A stretch of 64,000 nucleotides of DNA from Amia ocellicauda (Eukaryota > Chordata > Actinopteri > Amiiformes > Amiidae). The notes beneath the pieces were generated by a model, which made no database searches, was not told the DNA's origin, and worked only from the letters and a program-made list of their open reading frames with translations. Both the position numbers and the translations under genes were made by a program. Location of the stretch: the NCBI RefSeq assembly GCF_036373705.1, contig NC_089853.1, positions 31,217,068 to 31,281,067 of the forward strand, given 5' to 3'. Shown here piece after piece: positions 24,041-35,400 of this stretch (its first letter is position 1; each line of letters opens with the position of its first letter).

Positions 24041-27000
24041 GAGGGAGAGGAGGCGGCTTCAGCTGCCTGTAACTATGAAACTAAAGTACACAGTGCCCTC
24101 TCAGAAATGCAACTGAAGGAGGGGAGGAGGGGAAAAGTAAAGTATGAAAGTCAACAATTGTCAATCTAAAAACAAAAACACGAGAGGTTTTCTTTACAAA
24201 CATATATGGTATGACAGTTGAAATGCAGCATGTTTTCTCTGATGGGGAAAAAAAATAAATAAAAAAATAAATGGAAACCCTGAAATTTAAATACCCTCTT
24301 TTTACATCTCCCAATTTCTAAGATAATGCATTGCTACCACCTTCAAACAAAATAAAGATCTAAAGATAGTTTTCCCTAATAGTACTGCAATTGCACAGGT
24401 ACCTGACCAGCCACAAAGGTTGTGCTTGTACATAATACCATGAACATTGGGGGCCATGGTGACTGCAGACTGAGCAGAGACCTTTACTAGCTGAGCCACT
24501 ACATCTAATATGGAGTCACAGATACTATGTATAATAGCCATTGACTGGATATTACAACTGCTTGCTTTTGGTAAAAGGTCAGTGAAGCTCAGTGAAGACT
24601 TGCCGAGGGTCAAATTGGCAGTGTAAAAAATGTAATTGGAACCTCTTTATATTGGACTACTTGTAGGACATCTGTCCCAGTTTGTCATCAATGTATTGGG
24701 CTAGGGCATTATTTATATATTATATACATCACACACACACACACACACTTAACCCCTCAACCATTATTTGCATTACCCCTAGAATCCAATTGCCTATAGA
24801 AATAGAACACTGATTTGCTATCCAAATTGACTATTGTTGGACTTTCATCATAGAAGTGCCTTTATGAGTGTGGCAAGTTTATTAGGTGCTGGGAAATGTC
24901 TAGAAACTACAAGAGAAACTCAACTGGTTAATTCTGGGTTAATTTTTAAACAAACAAACTCTTATTGGAGGCAGTGATTCTTATAGCTGACTACTGAAAG
25001 ATTCCAGTGGGCTGATTGGTGAACTGTTCAAAGTGGTGTCTGCTATTTATGAAGAAAAGGAAAGAAAGAGGAAAAAAACACAAAAAAAACCAAAGCAGTT
25101 TCAGCTGGGTCTCATGATGTGCCCTGATATTTTGCTTTGTTTAATTCATTTTAGATTACCTAGACCTCAGCGGAGTCACCTCTCTACCGCCACCTTCCAA
25201 AAAGTTAGAAAGATTAAGCTCTTTGAATCATTCCTCTTTAAAGCACTCATCCAAAAGGTAATTCGTCAAAATGAGAAACTGAGAATACACCAAAATGCTT
25301 TCATTTATTCTCAACATTGCCCTGTCCTCAAACATTTCATGAATGAGTTTCTCATGCCTGGGACAATGTCAAAGTATTTGGAGCATTTCATTTTCTGACT
25401 TCTAAATCCTTTTCAGGATATCATGCCCTGAACTAGACATGGTATTCTAAGTGAAGTAATAACCAAAGAGCAAGTTAGTAGTAGCTGCGCATTCACTGTA
25501 GGCTGTAGACTAAAGCACTAAAACATTAGGTACTCACCAGTCAAGAAATGGCCAGGCTGACAGGCAAGGCAGAGAGACTCACTAAAGCAGTCAGTGCAGG
25601 GGACTGGGCAGCTAAAGCAAATTTTCCTCCCAACATCCTCATAGGTCTTTTGTGGGCAGCGCCGGCGACACTGGTGTCTGTAGCTGGAGAAATGCAAGAT
25701 CAATATAATCAGGAGATTGCATTGCCATAGAGGTCATTATATCAAATTTCAACCTCCAATCTAAATAACAATACAGGAGAGTACACGAAGTAAAGGTTCT
25801 AATAAGAACCTTTTAGGGTTCCTGGGGTTGATACTGTGGAGGAACCCTTAAGGTTCTTATTAGAACCTTTTACCAAGGTTCCTTACAAACAAGTATCCTT
25901 AAAGAACGTTAAATGTATCTTAAATCAACCACGATCATGATGAAAAGGGTTTTTAAATGATCCCATGCGTTTAAGACAGACCTCACGGTTCTTAAACAAA
26001 CTCTTTAACTCAAGAACCCAAAGGTTCTAAATAGAACCGCTAAAGAACCTTCATATTTTACAGTGCAAGAATAAGTAAGACTGGAGACGTTTTTTTCCTT
26101 CTTCTTCCAGGGCTGATTGGGAGCACGTGACATGTATGCATTTCCACTGTATGCTGAAAGAAATGTACAGTAATCAAAATACTTTGTGATTAATTTATAT
26201 TCGGACTTATGGGATGCATCAGTGTTCTGAGAGAAAAGAGCAAGAGAAGGCTGCTACCGAGTGAGAAATTCACTTCCAGATACAGTACGGTAGCCCAACT
26301 TATTAATTGAAGCAGGGCAACTGATATGATTGTTCTCAGATCAAATGGCTAATGAAAATAATATGGCTATGAATCATTATGGCTCTTGCAGGTGATACAA
26401 AGATAAATAATGGGATATGGCTGTGTGTGGAAGTCTGACAATAGGAGCTGGGCAAAGAGGTAACCAGAGAGCTGCTGCCACACCCAGGTTCACAGCACAG
26501 CCTGCAGCAGTATAGAAGTGGGCTGGAGACAGTGGCCCAAGGGAGTCCAAAAGCACACCTGTTGCATTGTTTAAGTATCCCCATGTCAAAGATATAACTT
26601 GACATTAACAACCTGGTTGGCATACAGCTCTCCGAAATTAAAAACCATCCCAGAACTGCTTTTCAGGCTACTGCCCCACAGGGTCATTTTAATTGACAAG
26701 TTGTCCCCAGAAATGGTTTTAAATGAAATAGGATTTTGTGCGACACTGTAAAAGTCACAGTTTAAACGTTGCTACATGTACAGTCACTTAATAGTCTGGA
26801 CTGGTGACAGTCATCTTGCTTGAAAGTTTCAAATACAAACTAATGGAGCAGGTGTGATCCAATGATCTGGGGCTGGCACCGATGGGCTCTCAGTTAAGTG
26901 AAGTCTTTAATTATTGGAATAATTATTGGAACCGACAGTGAGTTGCGTTTCCTGCTCGGTGCTGTGGCTGTGAATCTCTGCACTGTGATGCTCTGAGGGG

Positions 27001-30000
27001 CTGTTCAGATAAACTGCAGAGGCTGTGTTGCTCATCACAGCTGCTCATCTCTTTCAGAGCCAGAAACCCATGGCCAGCTGCAGGCAATACAACCTTCAAA
27101 GTGTCCAGGCACATTTCCTCTGTCACACACTGGCATCATGGTTTGTAGACTACAGTGGTAACCAGTTACCCAAAGCTATCAGCCACAGATAAAGAAAATC
27201 AGCTTCCTTCTTGCTTAAAAGAGTTATTGGAAGTGCACTGCTGCTTATGACATTTTAGATTGTATTATAGAATAACCATGACATTAATATACATTACCTT
27301 ATTCCTTATAAACCTTATGGTCATTTAGGTTTTGTACAATGCAGACAAAGTGTGTGGAAGTGTTTGCGCGTGTGTGTATGCACACAGACTTGGACAAGAA
27401 TACTACCAGTACTTTAAACACTGTTTGTTGCCAAAGAAATATTCTACGTGCATATATTTGGGGTCCTTGCTTTCCTTTCCCGAGTTACAGGTTACTAAAG
27501 CTGGGGGACTGCAGTTTGCTTTGATTTAACCCGAGAGCTGAAAAAATGCATTGCAAAGCTGAAAATAAAGTACCAGCATTTTAAGGGTATTGAAGGGTGG
27601 ATTTTGTGGACTTGGATTAATAAGCAAAAGATTCAAGAACAGTGTGAAGACTTTTGAAAAGGAAACAAAAAATGACCCTAAATCCTGTTTACTACTTAGC
27701 TGTGTTTCTCCAGTTAATCTTCCCAGCTACAATGGATGATTTTCCACTACTAAAATCTATCAAGGGCTTTCAAACACAATGCATGAATGCATAAGGTTTT
27801 TTAAATGTTTACCTTTTAAAGTGTTGAAGATTGCCAACAAATATTACTATAGAATATTCCATGTAAGAAGGGGACAACTGGGGAAGCATGGAAAGGGAAG
27901 ATACCAGAGAAACCCTATGTACACAGCCTCCAAACCTTCAAAGGAAATGTCTGACTTAAAACTGAAGGATGACCCCCCAAAAATAAATCGTAAAAGTCAA
28001 CCGTAAATAGTAAAGGTAAAATCCAAATAAACAGACAGATTTGTTTCCAAACTGTTGACATCAACATAGACTATTCGCTAATATGTTGGGTTCAATTCAG
28101 CTCTACAAGTTTTCCTCTATACTAAATCTCAGGTTTCAGAAAACATCCCTCATCAGTAGGTAACATGATGCAAAAGAATAGTGGAGCAAAGCTAATGCAG
28201 AAGGGGAAACTGAACAATGTGCCATTTGTTCAGAGGCTAAGGTAATGCAGGGGACCAATGAAACAACTCTGGCGCAGTGGAGAGAGTGTTGGTCGCCACA
28301 TCTGGATTCTTGGTTGCTGCTCGGTTTTCAGTCCTTAAAAAGAGCCAGGCTCCCTAAATAGAGCGGTGACATTCACCCCCCTTGCCATCAGGTAAAATAT
28401 CTAAAGAGGATTAATCACTATTCAGGAATGTAATCTAGCATTCTTTATAATACTTCAATGGAAGTCAAATCAGACTCAGTTTTAGCCTCAGGCACCACAT
28501 CATTGTTTAAATCTTCTCTGGTCCTCAAGGGCCAAATTATGGTTATTTTATATAGGTCTCTTTTTCTCATTACCTTCTTCAGTTCTGGGTGGAGTGTTAA
28601 ATATGGTTCAGTGCAGTTCATCAAAAGTTTACTTTCCTGAAAGCTCAGGTGGATGTGAAACAACAACAGACCCTATGGCCCCCAAGGACTGGATGGAAAA
28701 GGAACTCTGTCAGGAATGGTTCTTTCAATTTATAGCCAAGGTGGTGCAAAACTTGAGATGTTATGCATGTGGGACCTTCCACGTTCAAAACACTTCCATT
28801 TCAAGGCTTCCATTTCTTTGTGAGGATACTGAAGGGGAACTGACCACACTCGTTTGCATATTCATTAATAAAAGTAACCAGAAGTTGTTTCTTCTATTAG
28901 AAACCCAAACAAAATGTTCAAAACCAGCCTAACACTGCAGAACATATTCTTACATCAGCAGGGAGGAAGACAGTCTTGGCAAACATCCCTTTTTGTAGCA
29001 GGCTGAAGACATATTTGGAGGACTTACATGCTATGGCAGTTCTCCATTTCATTGTGAAACAATACTGGTCAATTAAGAATTTCAGTAAATTAAAAGACTC
29101 CCTTTTGGGACATCCAGAGGAATTGTACACTCAAACACCTTGGACTGTGAAAGGAAGAGAAAGAATGCAATGGGAAAAAATGCAAATGAGCTTTACTCAC
29201 AGAAAATATCCTTCCATGCAGCTGTTACAGAGCTCAGGGTCATCTGGGTGGGAAAGAAAGAATGATCAGTACGAGAAAGTGCTTTTCAGGACGCAAATAA
29301 AATACAAAAAGCACCAGGGAATGAGAAAGGACGTGAACATATTGATCCACTTTAGCAGCCTCATATATTTTCTTGCAAAAGAAGAGATCTTACATGCTGA
29401 ACACAAAAAATATGGCCATACATTAGTTTAAGTTCATAAAATGGAAAATAGGCCGATAAAGTGCCCTCTAATAATAAAGTCCACTGCAGTTTTCAAGCTT
29501 AAATTACAGACTTGTTTTCATCAATGCTAACTTATTACCTTTCACCCCCCTGTGTACACAATTCCAAATGAACATTAGCCATAATCTAAATCACCAGCCC
29601 ATTTATACAGCAGGCCCCAGGATCAGACCTGTGATTTACCTGTTGAACATGTTTTACATCCAGCTTCACAGTCAAAGCATTCTCCAGTTTCAGGGTCTTG
29701 GACTTGGCCTGTAACACAAGAAGCACAGCACCACTCAGCCCCTGAACACCAGGCACTACATTTACAAAGCAACTGCACCTCCTCCGAGAGAGACTGGAGC
29801 TCTGTGCACTATGACATTTAAATATCCTTCTCTTCCAACACCAATTTCTCTTGGTCGGGTCATCAAAAAGTCACCGGTTAACATTACCTTCTTCACACTC
29901 AGCTGCCTGGCAGATTCCATTTTGGAGTTTGTAACTTTCTTGGCACTTGGCGCAGACATCGGCATCAGTGCAGATCTCACAGTTGGGCATGCAGGACTCG

Positions 30001-32337
30001 CAGGTGTACAGATTCCGGTCTGGGTAGTAACCCCGGGGGCAGTGCAGCCTGCAGCGGCCTCGGTGCAGAAACCGCTCCAATCCGTCTTCATCTAGGAAGA
30101 CCACAAGTGCTGTTAATGGAAACCAGCGCTTCACCTCTCCTGATGGATCCATTAGCTACAAAAATGCTTGCCAGTAAAGGTCTTTTGCAATCCAAGTTCC
30201 ACTGGGAATTTTAATCAAAGGCTCTTCCACAACAATATACAAATCTGTGCCAAGTAGGTTTTACCAACTTTTGCATAAATCAAATGTGACACGGCCCATT
30301 GAAAGGTTATTGTTTGGTTACATTTATTATATGAAAGTTCACATAAGGTAAACGACATACTGGCAAGGGTGCGTCAACCTTCTTCCAGCAAGACACTGAA
30401 CACACCAAAGGAAGCAGCCAGATCAGACCATAATAAGAAAATGCATCAGGGAAGTCATCTTCACTTTCAATACAAAAAAAGGGGTGGGGTTGATTTCAAC
30501 CTTTTACCATACAAAGCTTTGTCAGGATGTTAACTGTTGAAATAAAAGTTGTTAGTTAACTTTAGTTCATGATTATGCAACATATAGAGGTCTACTATAG
30601 CAACACCCCTGTCCACACACACCAATATACGAGACAGAAGTTAGTGTAGGAAAGACAATTAGGCCAAATCCTACAAATGTTGCTCTGAACTCAACTATAA
30701 CATTAAATTGCTGCATTTGTCTTTGCTTGCTTTTCATGATCAGAGCATGTTTTTCTCCCACCAAACCCATTTAAACCAGCTTTCAACTTCTAATAGGCCC
30801 TAGTAGATTGCACCCTACTTATTCAGCCAAATCAGTACAATAACAGAGCAGTTACATTATTTATGCATTTTAATGTCCATTCCACAATTCATATTTTTAT
30901 CATCCATGCATCAGTATGAACCATTTCACAGCTGTGTATAACCTTGGAAAGAACAGTCAAATTTTGCAAATCTAGAATATTTGTCTAGCTATAATTTACT
31001 TATTTATTAAAAACAACTTAATACATAGTCCTTTTCTGAAATCAAAACCATTAACCACATTGTCTGGTAGTTCTTGATTTCCTTAGTGCTCTATACAGTG
31101 TGGTTTCCTATCCAGACAACTACTTAGGACGGGGGGACTATGTAATAAGACAACCGCATAGTGCTGCAGCAATGGCTAACTGGATGCTTTCTTGTACATT
31201 TCTAATTGTTTGTGTGTGTGGCTGCTGTAGTTATCACATTACAACAATACAGCATGGACTTGAATCCATTTTGCAACATAAAGGCCGGAAAATGGGCACT
31301 TCTGTTCCCCCTGCCACCCATTTCTGTATTAAAGGATTTCTCTAAACTGAGTTGCTTGCGATTCCTTATTGAGATAGAGAGAGAAAACTTTAGGGGATTA
31401 ATATTTTACCAAACGTTTGCATTTCTAATAATACAAATTAGATATAGCTCAGCTGAAAGAAACGTCCTTATAATTAAAATAATGTTAAAAACAAAAATAC
31501 AAAAAGAAGTCCTTTATTATGCATGTCGTCGACTTTACTTAGCCAGGTCTCTTTTTCAAAAATAATGCATCTTTGTCAAAAAGATAAATGAAGGTGTGCT
31601 TCGTTTTGTCCGACTCCAACAGCTGTGTATACAGAGAGAACAAGCTGGGAGCCTGGGATTGCTCACCACCTTATTAGCTTCTCTGAGAACAAATACCTTT
31701 GAACAGAAAGACAGTGGTGAGCCTTTGTGTCTATGCGAAAATGTTAAATAGAGACCTGAAATACCCCACCAATACTGTTAAATTAAATTCTAAACGGATT
31801 CCTTATGAAACTGCATTCACCCACGTTTGTGTACACCTAGCATTTAGAAAGAGTTTCCTTATTCAGTTATTGCTTATCTCAAAACTAACTAATAATACAT
31901 TATGTTTATCGTTGTTTCATTATACTTTCTCAAACTGGCGGATATGTTGCGCAAAAAGGAACACTTCCACCAGCCTTCACATGGTGAATGATTAGTAAAT
32001 ACGATAACAACGCATTGCATTTCACATTGCACCACAACATTAAAAAGGCATGCATGTATATTTCAATCCAGTTAAGGAATTAGCTTTTTATTTGCATCTC
32101 GACTCCTTTTAAAACTCATTTGATGCATGTACACAAGTCACAAAGTGTCTCACCCACTCCACAGGTTGTGCACTCAAACAGCTCATGACCGACGCATTCA
32201 GCGCAGGTAGGATGGCAGCCGACGCACTGCTGCTTCAACGCAAACTGCCCGCCGGGACAGGACAGCGACGCAGGTTTACTGTGCGCAAATCCGCAGAAAA
32301 CCACCAAAAGCAGTGCTTGGAAAGTGTTAACCTCCAT
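12300..32337 (-). CDS. PCSK5-like furin-repeat (FU) type I membrane protein without protease domain
   Basis: Sixteen exons in transcript order: 32337-32154, 30091-29888, 29708-29640, 29243-29201, 25677-25538, 22991-22797, 21732-21646, 20688-20490, 20271-20048, 18925-18683, 16469-16224, 15997-15802, 14508-14303, 14121-14021, 13340-13169, 12688-12300. All introns are GT..AG, phases match at every junction, and the sum is 2898 bases, or 965 residues plus stop. Layout: signal peptide 1-20, then about 16-18 furin-like cysteine-rich repeats of the CxxC...C..C type ([32 protein letters not shown] and similar), a transmembrane helix at about 866-886, and a 79-residue cytosolic tail with clusters EDSGDETD and EDGEDDNE. 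The same order makes up the C-terminal half of proprotein convertase PCSK5 isoform B, where the Cys-rich domain tethers the enzyme to surface proteoglycans and the acidic tail directs Golgi/endosome sorting. No subtilisin domain is encoded here. I infer a membrane-bound binding or decoy protein. An RSPO, FRAS1 or EGFR-like identity is less likely given the tail. Confidence 0.85.
12689..13168 (-). other. Intron 15 of the furin-repeat gene
   Basis: AT-rich, no repeats recognised. Introns 14 (13341-14020) and 12 (14509-15801) are similar. Intron 12 carries a poly-A run of about 30 bases at 15387-15417. Confidence 0.6.
14303..14508 (-). CDS. Internal FU-repeat exon 13 of the PCSK5-like gene
   Basis: This exon has no internal methionine start, so it is easy to miss. 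The minus-strand frame runs from acceptor GCTACAG to donor AAAG|GTAATT and reads [18 protein letters not shown], then [20 protein letters not shown], then further Cys pairs to CHTSCKTCK. It enters in phase 2 and leaves in phase 1, matching both neighbours. With the whole frame dividing by three only when it is included, it is well supported. Confidence 0.88.
15387..15417. repeat. Poly-A run in intron 12
   Basis: About 30 consecutive A residues, read directly. It could be the tail of an unrecognised plus-strand retroposon. Confidence 0.9.
17023..18549 (-). mobile_element. Tc1-type DNA transposon, copy B, in intron 10
   Basis: Same family as copy A, opposite orientation to it and same strand as the host gene. 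TA duplications lie at 17021-17022 and 18550-18551, and termini are CAGTGAGGG / CCCTCACTG. It is shorter (1527 bp) because the 3' region after the transposase stop has lost roughly 75 bases and carries a small 'cttcgacttcgactt' repeat at 17159-17173. It otherwise differs from copy A at only scattered positions, so both are recent. Confidence 0.96.
17172..18185 (-). pseudogene. Tc1 transposase with one nonsense codon
   Basis: The frame starts [20 protein letters not shown] at 18185 and would end FATKY, like copy A. Codon 194 is TGA (17606-17604) where copy A has TGT in [10 protein letters not shown], so the frame is cut between the first and second catalytic Asp. Downstream, the same frame stays open and keeps [10 protein letters not shown] and NPIENLW. 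It shares with copy A the micro-inversion (17772-17806) and the shortened [11 protein letters not shown] stretch, which shows a common defective ancestor. Confidence 0.92.
18926..20047 (-). other. Intron 9 of the furin-repeat gene
   Basis: No exon or transposon recognised. Plus-strand open frames at 19171-19567 lack splice context or family resemblance. Introns 7 (20689-21645) and 6 (21733-22796) are likewise featureless. Confidence 0.55.
22992..25537 (-). other. Intron 5 of the furin-repeat gene
   Basis: Holds a (GA)n microsatellite at 24003-24036 and a (CA)n stretch at about 24730-24748. No missed FU exon is needed, because phases of exons 5 and 6 join cleanly. Confidence 0.6.
24003..24036. 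repeat. (GA)n microsatellite
   Basis: About 17 uninterrupted GA units in intron 5. Confidence 0.95.
25791..26065. repeat. Foldback repeat built from AAGGTTCT modules
   Basis: A 31-32 base arm at 25791-25822 (AAAGGTTCTAATAAGAACCT onward to GGGTTCCT) faces its near-perfect reverse complement at about 25841-25872. Each arm is itself nearly palindromic. Further AAGGTTC / GAACC words continue to an end reading AAAGAACCTTCATATTTTAC followed by AGTG. This is the style of short nonautonomous foldback or MITE elements in fish. I cannot name the family or see a target duplication. Confidence 0.6.
28262..28400 (+). mobile_element. Decayed tRNA-derived SINE (tentative)
   Basis: TGGCGCAGTGG at 28270-28280 fits an RNA polymerase III A box, and GGTTTTCAGTCC about 45 bases on is a damaged B box. 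The spacing suits a tRNA head, but no cloverleaf can be folded and the body is not recognised. Confidence 0.4.
30092..32153 (-). other. Intron 1 of the furin-repeat gene
   Basis: Separates the signal-peptide exon from FU exon 2. No protease-like exon is visible within it. Confidence 0.6.
32154..32337 (-). CDS. First coding exon: signal peptide plus start of FU repeats
   Basis: Starts at the only in-frame ATG (context GACATGG, strong). Residues 1-20 form a signal peptide ([20 protein letters not shown], cleavage likely before KPAS). The next residues already enter the Cys-rich repeats ([19 protein letters not shown]), with no propeptide or catalytic domain between. The donor is GTGAGA at 32153-32148, phase 1, and it joins exon 2 to give [14 protein letters not shown]. 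Upstream DNA is CpG-containing and shows no splice acceptor with matching frame, so this looks like a true 5' end. Confidence 0.8.
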
Positions 32338-32480
32338 GTCTTCTTTAACATTCACGCAAAAACAAGAGCTTTTAGTGACGATAAATGACGGCAGTCGGCG
32401 AGTTGAAGCTCCCGCAGGTGTGCATCCCTAGTTGAGCACCAGGGATTGAACGCTTGAACTCGCTCGACCAGTTTGTGTAT
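32338..32480 (-). promoter_or_regulatory. Probable promoter / 5' UTR of the furin-repeat gene
   Basis: CpG-containing DNA directly upstream of the signal-peptide exon (several CG in 32350-32480), distinct from the AT-rich sequence beyond it. No TATA box is seen at a usable distance. Confidence 0.35.
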
Positions 32481-35400
32481 GGGGGTTGGTCAATTGGCAC
32501 GCTGAGTGAGCAAATTGTGCACTTTTAGAAATAAAACGATGATTCTCAATAGGCATTTCAATATTTAATTGCTTATACAATGTAGAGAGACATTGTGTCT
32601 AACAGTACTGATTTCATACACTATGCGTTTCCGTTTTGATGTTAATAATGAATATACAATAAATACTGGACGCTATATAAAAGAAGCGATGATCCATTTA
32701 AAAGCTCGATAAATATTACAAAAATAATTCCTATTACACAAGAGTGGAGCAGGTTAAATGTATAGCCTACGTAATTTTCAAGTAAAAGTTTCTTTGTCAC
32801 AACTGAAGAACTTAATTAAGTAACATACCATTCTAATTTGAATTGCAATTTATGATACATATTTTATTATTATTTGTCTCCGACTGATGCAACTTTGAAC
32901 CTGTCTCTACCCACTTGCAGGTCCCCTGCTGTAAGTCACGCGTTTTGAGAGATGGATTATGCTCAAGACAATTGCATTAGGTAGGCCTATAGTAAAACAT
33001 AATATAACAGTTAATTTCAACTAGTTACAATAGGCATGGAGATAATAATCACAAATGATATGCAGTATGGTTCCAGAATTGTAATGAAATGTGCATATTA
33101 ATTGATTGTACCTGTATTGGCCTTGTACTATTATTACACTGTGAAGTGCCTTGATTTCATTATATGGAACAATGAGGCTAAATTACCCCCACCCGCTGGT
33201 GCGCCCTGACACTGCAATCCTTCAGAGGAGCAGACGGAGACACAGACCTGCCTGTGCCTGTGCCTCATCACGGTCTAACAGTAATAGTTTCATGTGTTGT
33301 TCATTGTGTGGACGCTTGCATAGCTGATGTATTTGTTAAAATGCAATGGGTTATTTACAAAATATTGGTCGAAAAGCATTTCAATTACAATATTATACCC
33401 TACATTTTAAAATCAACTGTATTGCCTTGTCTGATTTCACTGGTCTAATTTTGATACAACTTTAGAGCGAACTATAGGCCTACAGTCTTCTGTCTGCTTG
33501 GTACAAATGTAATTATATATAAGCTACTAATTGTTTTGGTCCCCATTTAGCTGAGGTTTTGCTGAGTGGACGTTATGGACATTTTAAAATGGAAAGCCTA
33601 TTTTATTATCAAAGCATAGAACACTGAATATTTGTGGTTTTAAACATTCTTCTTAGCACGTACATTTTGAAGGATTCTGCAATTCACAAAAGATCAGTTA
33701 AATGAATAAAAGCCCATGCCTTTGGTTTATACTCAAGGTCAAGCCTTTCAAGGTCATTAACTATTGTGAAATATTCCCGAGCTTCTTACTTGCATAATTT
33801 GGCAGAAACCATTATCAAAAGTGACCTAATTGAAATATAAAACGTAAAACTATATTTGTTTCTGATTTGTGATCATTATTTGTTTTCCCAAAGAATGTGC
33901 TGAAAATAATAAAATTAACACTTCTAATTTAACAGCAGACGGGAACAATTCATGTATATGCTTTGCACACAGACACTTGGAATTTCTCAAGGCAGGGCGT
34001 TAATAGCTCCCCCAGTTAGACTTTTTCTTTACAGTTTCCAATTACGTAAGAAGTACATAAGAGCTCGGATCCCCAGAACATTCTGCATGTCTGAACTATT
34101 CCTTTCTAGGAGAACATTTTGTTTTTTGTTTGTTTTGAATTTGGTATTGAAAACTTTCAAATTTTAAGTATCAGTCTAGTATTCACTTTTAACACAGACA
34201 GGCCTCTGCTTTCCTTTCTCTTAGCTGAAGAAAAGGTTATGACAGTTAAGCTTGCTAGGAAATGCCTTTGAACTTGTGTTCTGTGAAACCCAGATCTTAA
34301 GTGGCAATTGCTATTAATGTGAGATGAGAGCTCTGCTAGTGTGGATTTTTCCATCTCCGCTAGCCCTTTGAAGCTAATGGCCCTGCCGTGCATAATGAGT
34401 GCATGCCTCTCCTGTTTGCAGATGCTAGTCAACCTAGCAACTTGTAATGATGAGTGTTAAATTGGGATTGCAATAAAAAGTGTCAAACCTTGTTTTGTTC
34501 CAGCGATGGCCCAGCAGCTGTTTTGTAGACAAGTCAGTGCTGCCTAATTCAGGACTAAGCACCTCCTGGCAACTCCCTCAGTCAGCTTCTGAGATTTTCT
34601 GGCCTGGGAGAGAATCCCACTTTTATTTAGAATCGTGTTTGGAACAGATTGTCTGGGGCTAGAAAAATGGCCACGGTTATAAGAAGATGAAGGGATGAGA
34701 ATTTGACATTCCTGATTTATAACCATGAAGAAGGAAAATAAAAGTCACGATTACAGGGTGATGGTTTTGAATTTAGGCATGTTAATTTTCTTTAGGTATA
34801 AAACATAACATTTTAAATTAATTAGTATATATTAAAAAAAAATACAGACAGACTTAAGTATCTCCTACTGTCTTCTTACATTGCTGCATAATATGAGACA
34901 GCTCAGACTGTTCAGGTTTCACACTGAGCCCATCAATCAGAAATAACCTGATAATAGTCAAACATAATGTGTACAAATGTGTTTGCTTTAAAATTATTTG
35001 CTGTTTAATTATTTTTACTGTGGGTTGACTTGGTTATAAAATTAAGTTATTCTACATAAAAAGTTATTCATTTTTTTTCAAAATGTGTATTCTCTACAAA
35101 GGTACTATGCCTATGAACAGAGATCTTATATAATAATCCTTATATAATATCTTGTATAGGTGTACAGCATGTATAAACATAAACACATAGTTTTCACACT
35201 TTCAGAAATTCACACTTTTTACAATATGTAAGTTCAAGTAGAATTAGCTGTGATGTAAAACCAATCTAAACACATCTCTTAAGTTCAGGGAGCCATGTGG
35301 GAGGTATGTTATCTAGCAATTAAGGACTTGGGTACATTACACCATTTCTAGGAAATGCGCAAACATCTAGTGTTGCAACAGACTGAATATGAAAATAGTA

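Larger units (their letters stand above)
25678..29200 (-). other. Intron 4 of the furin-repeat gene
   Basis: The largest intron (about 3.5 kb). It contains the foldback repeat and a tRNA-like SINE remnant, listed separately. Plus-strand frames at 28594-28932 and 28976-29431 have no supporting splice sites or known motifs. Confidence 0.55.

Noticed and set aside
28262-28400. A tRNA gene
   Set aside because: Only A-box-like and damaged B-box words are present; no cloverleaf or acceptor stem can be formed, so it was kept as a tentative SINE.
32335-32355. Longer start for the FU gene six codons upstream
   Set aside because: The upstream codon is GTG, not ATG; the first real ATG is at 32337-32335 in a strong context.
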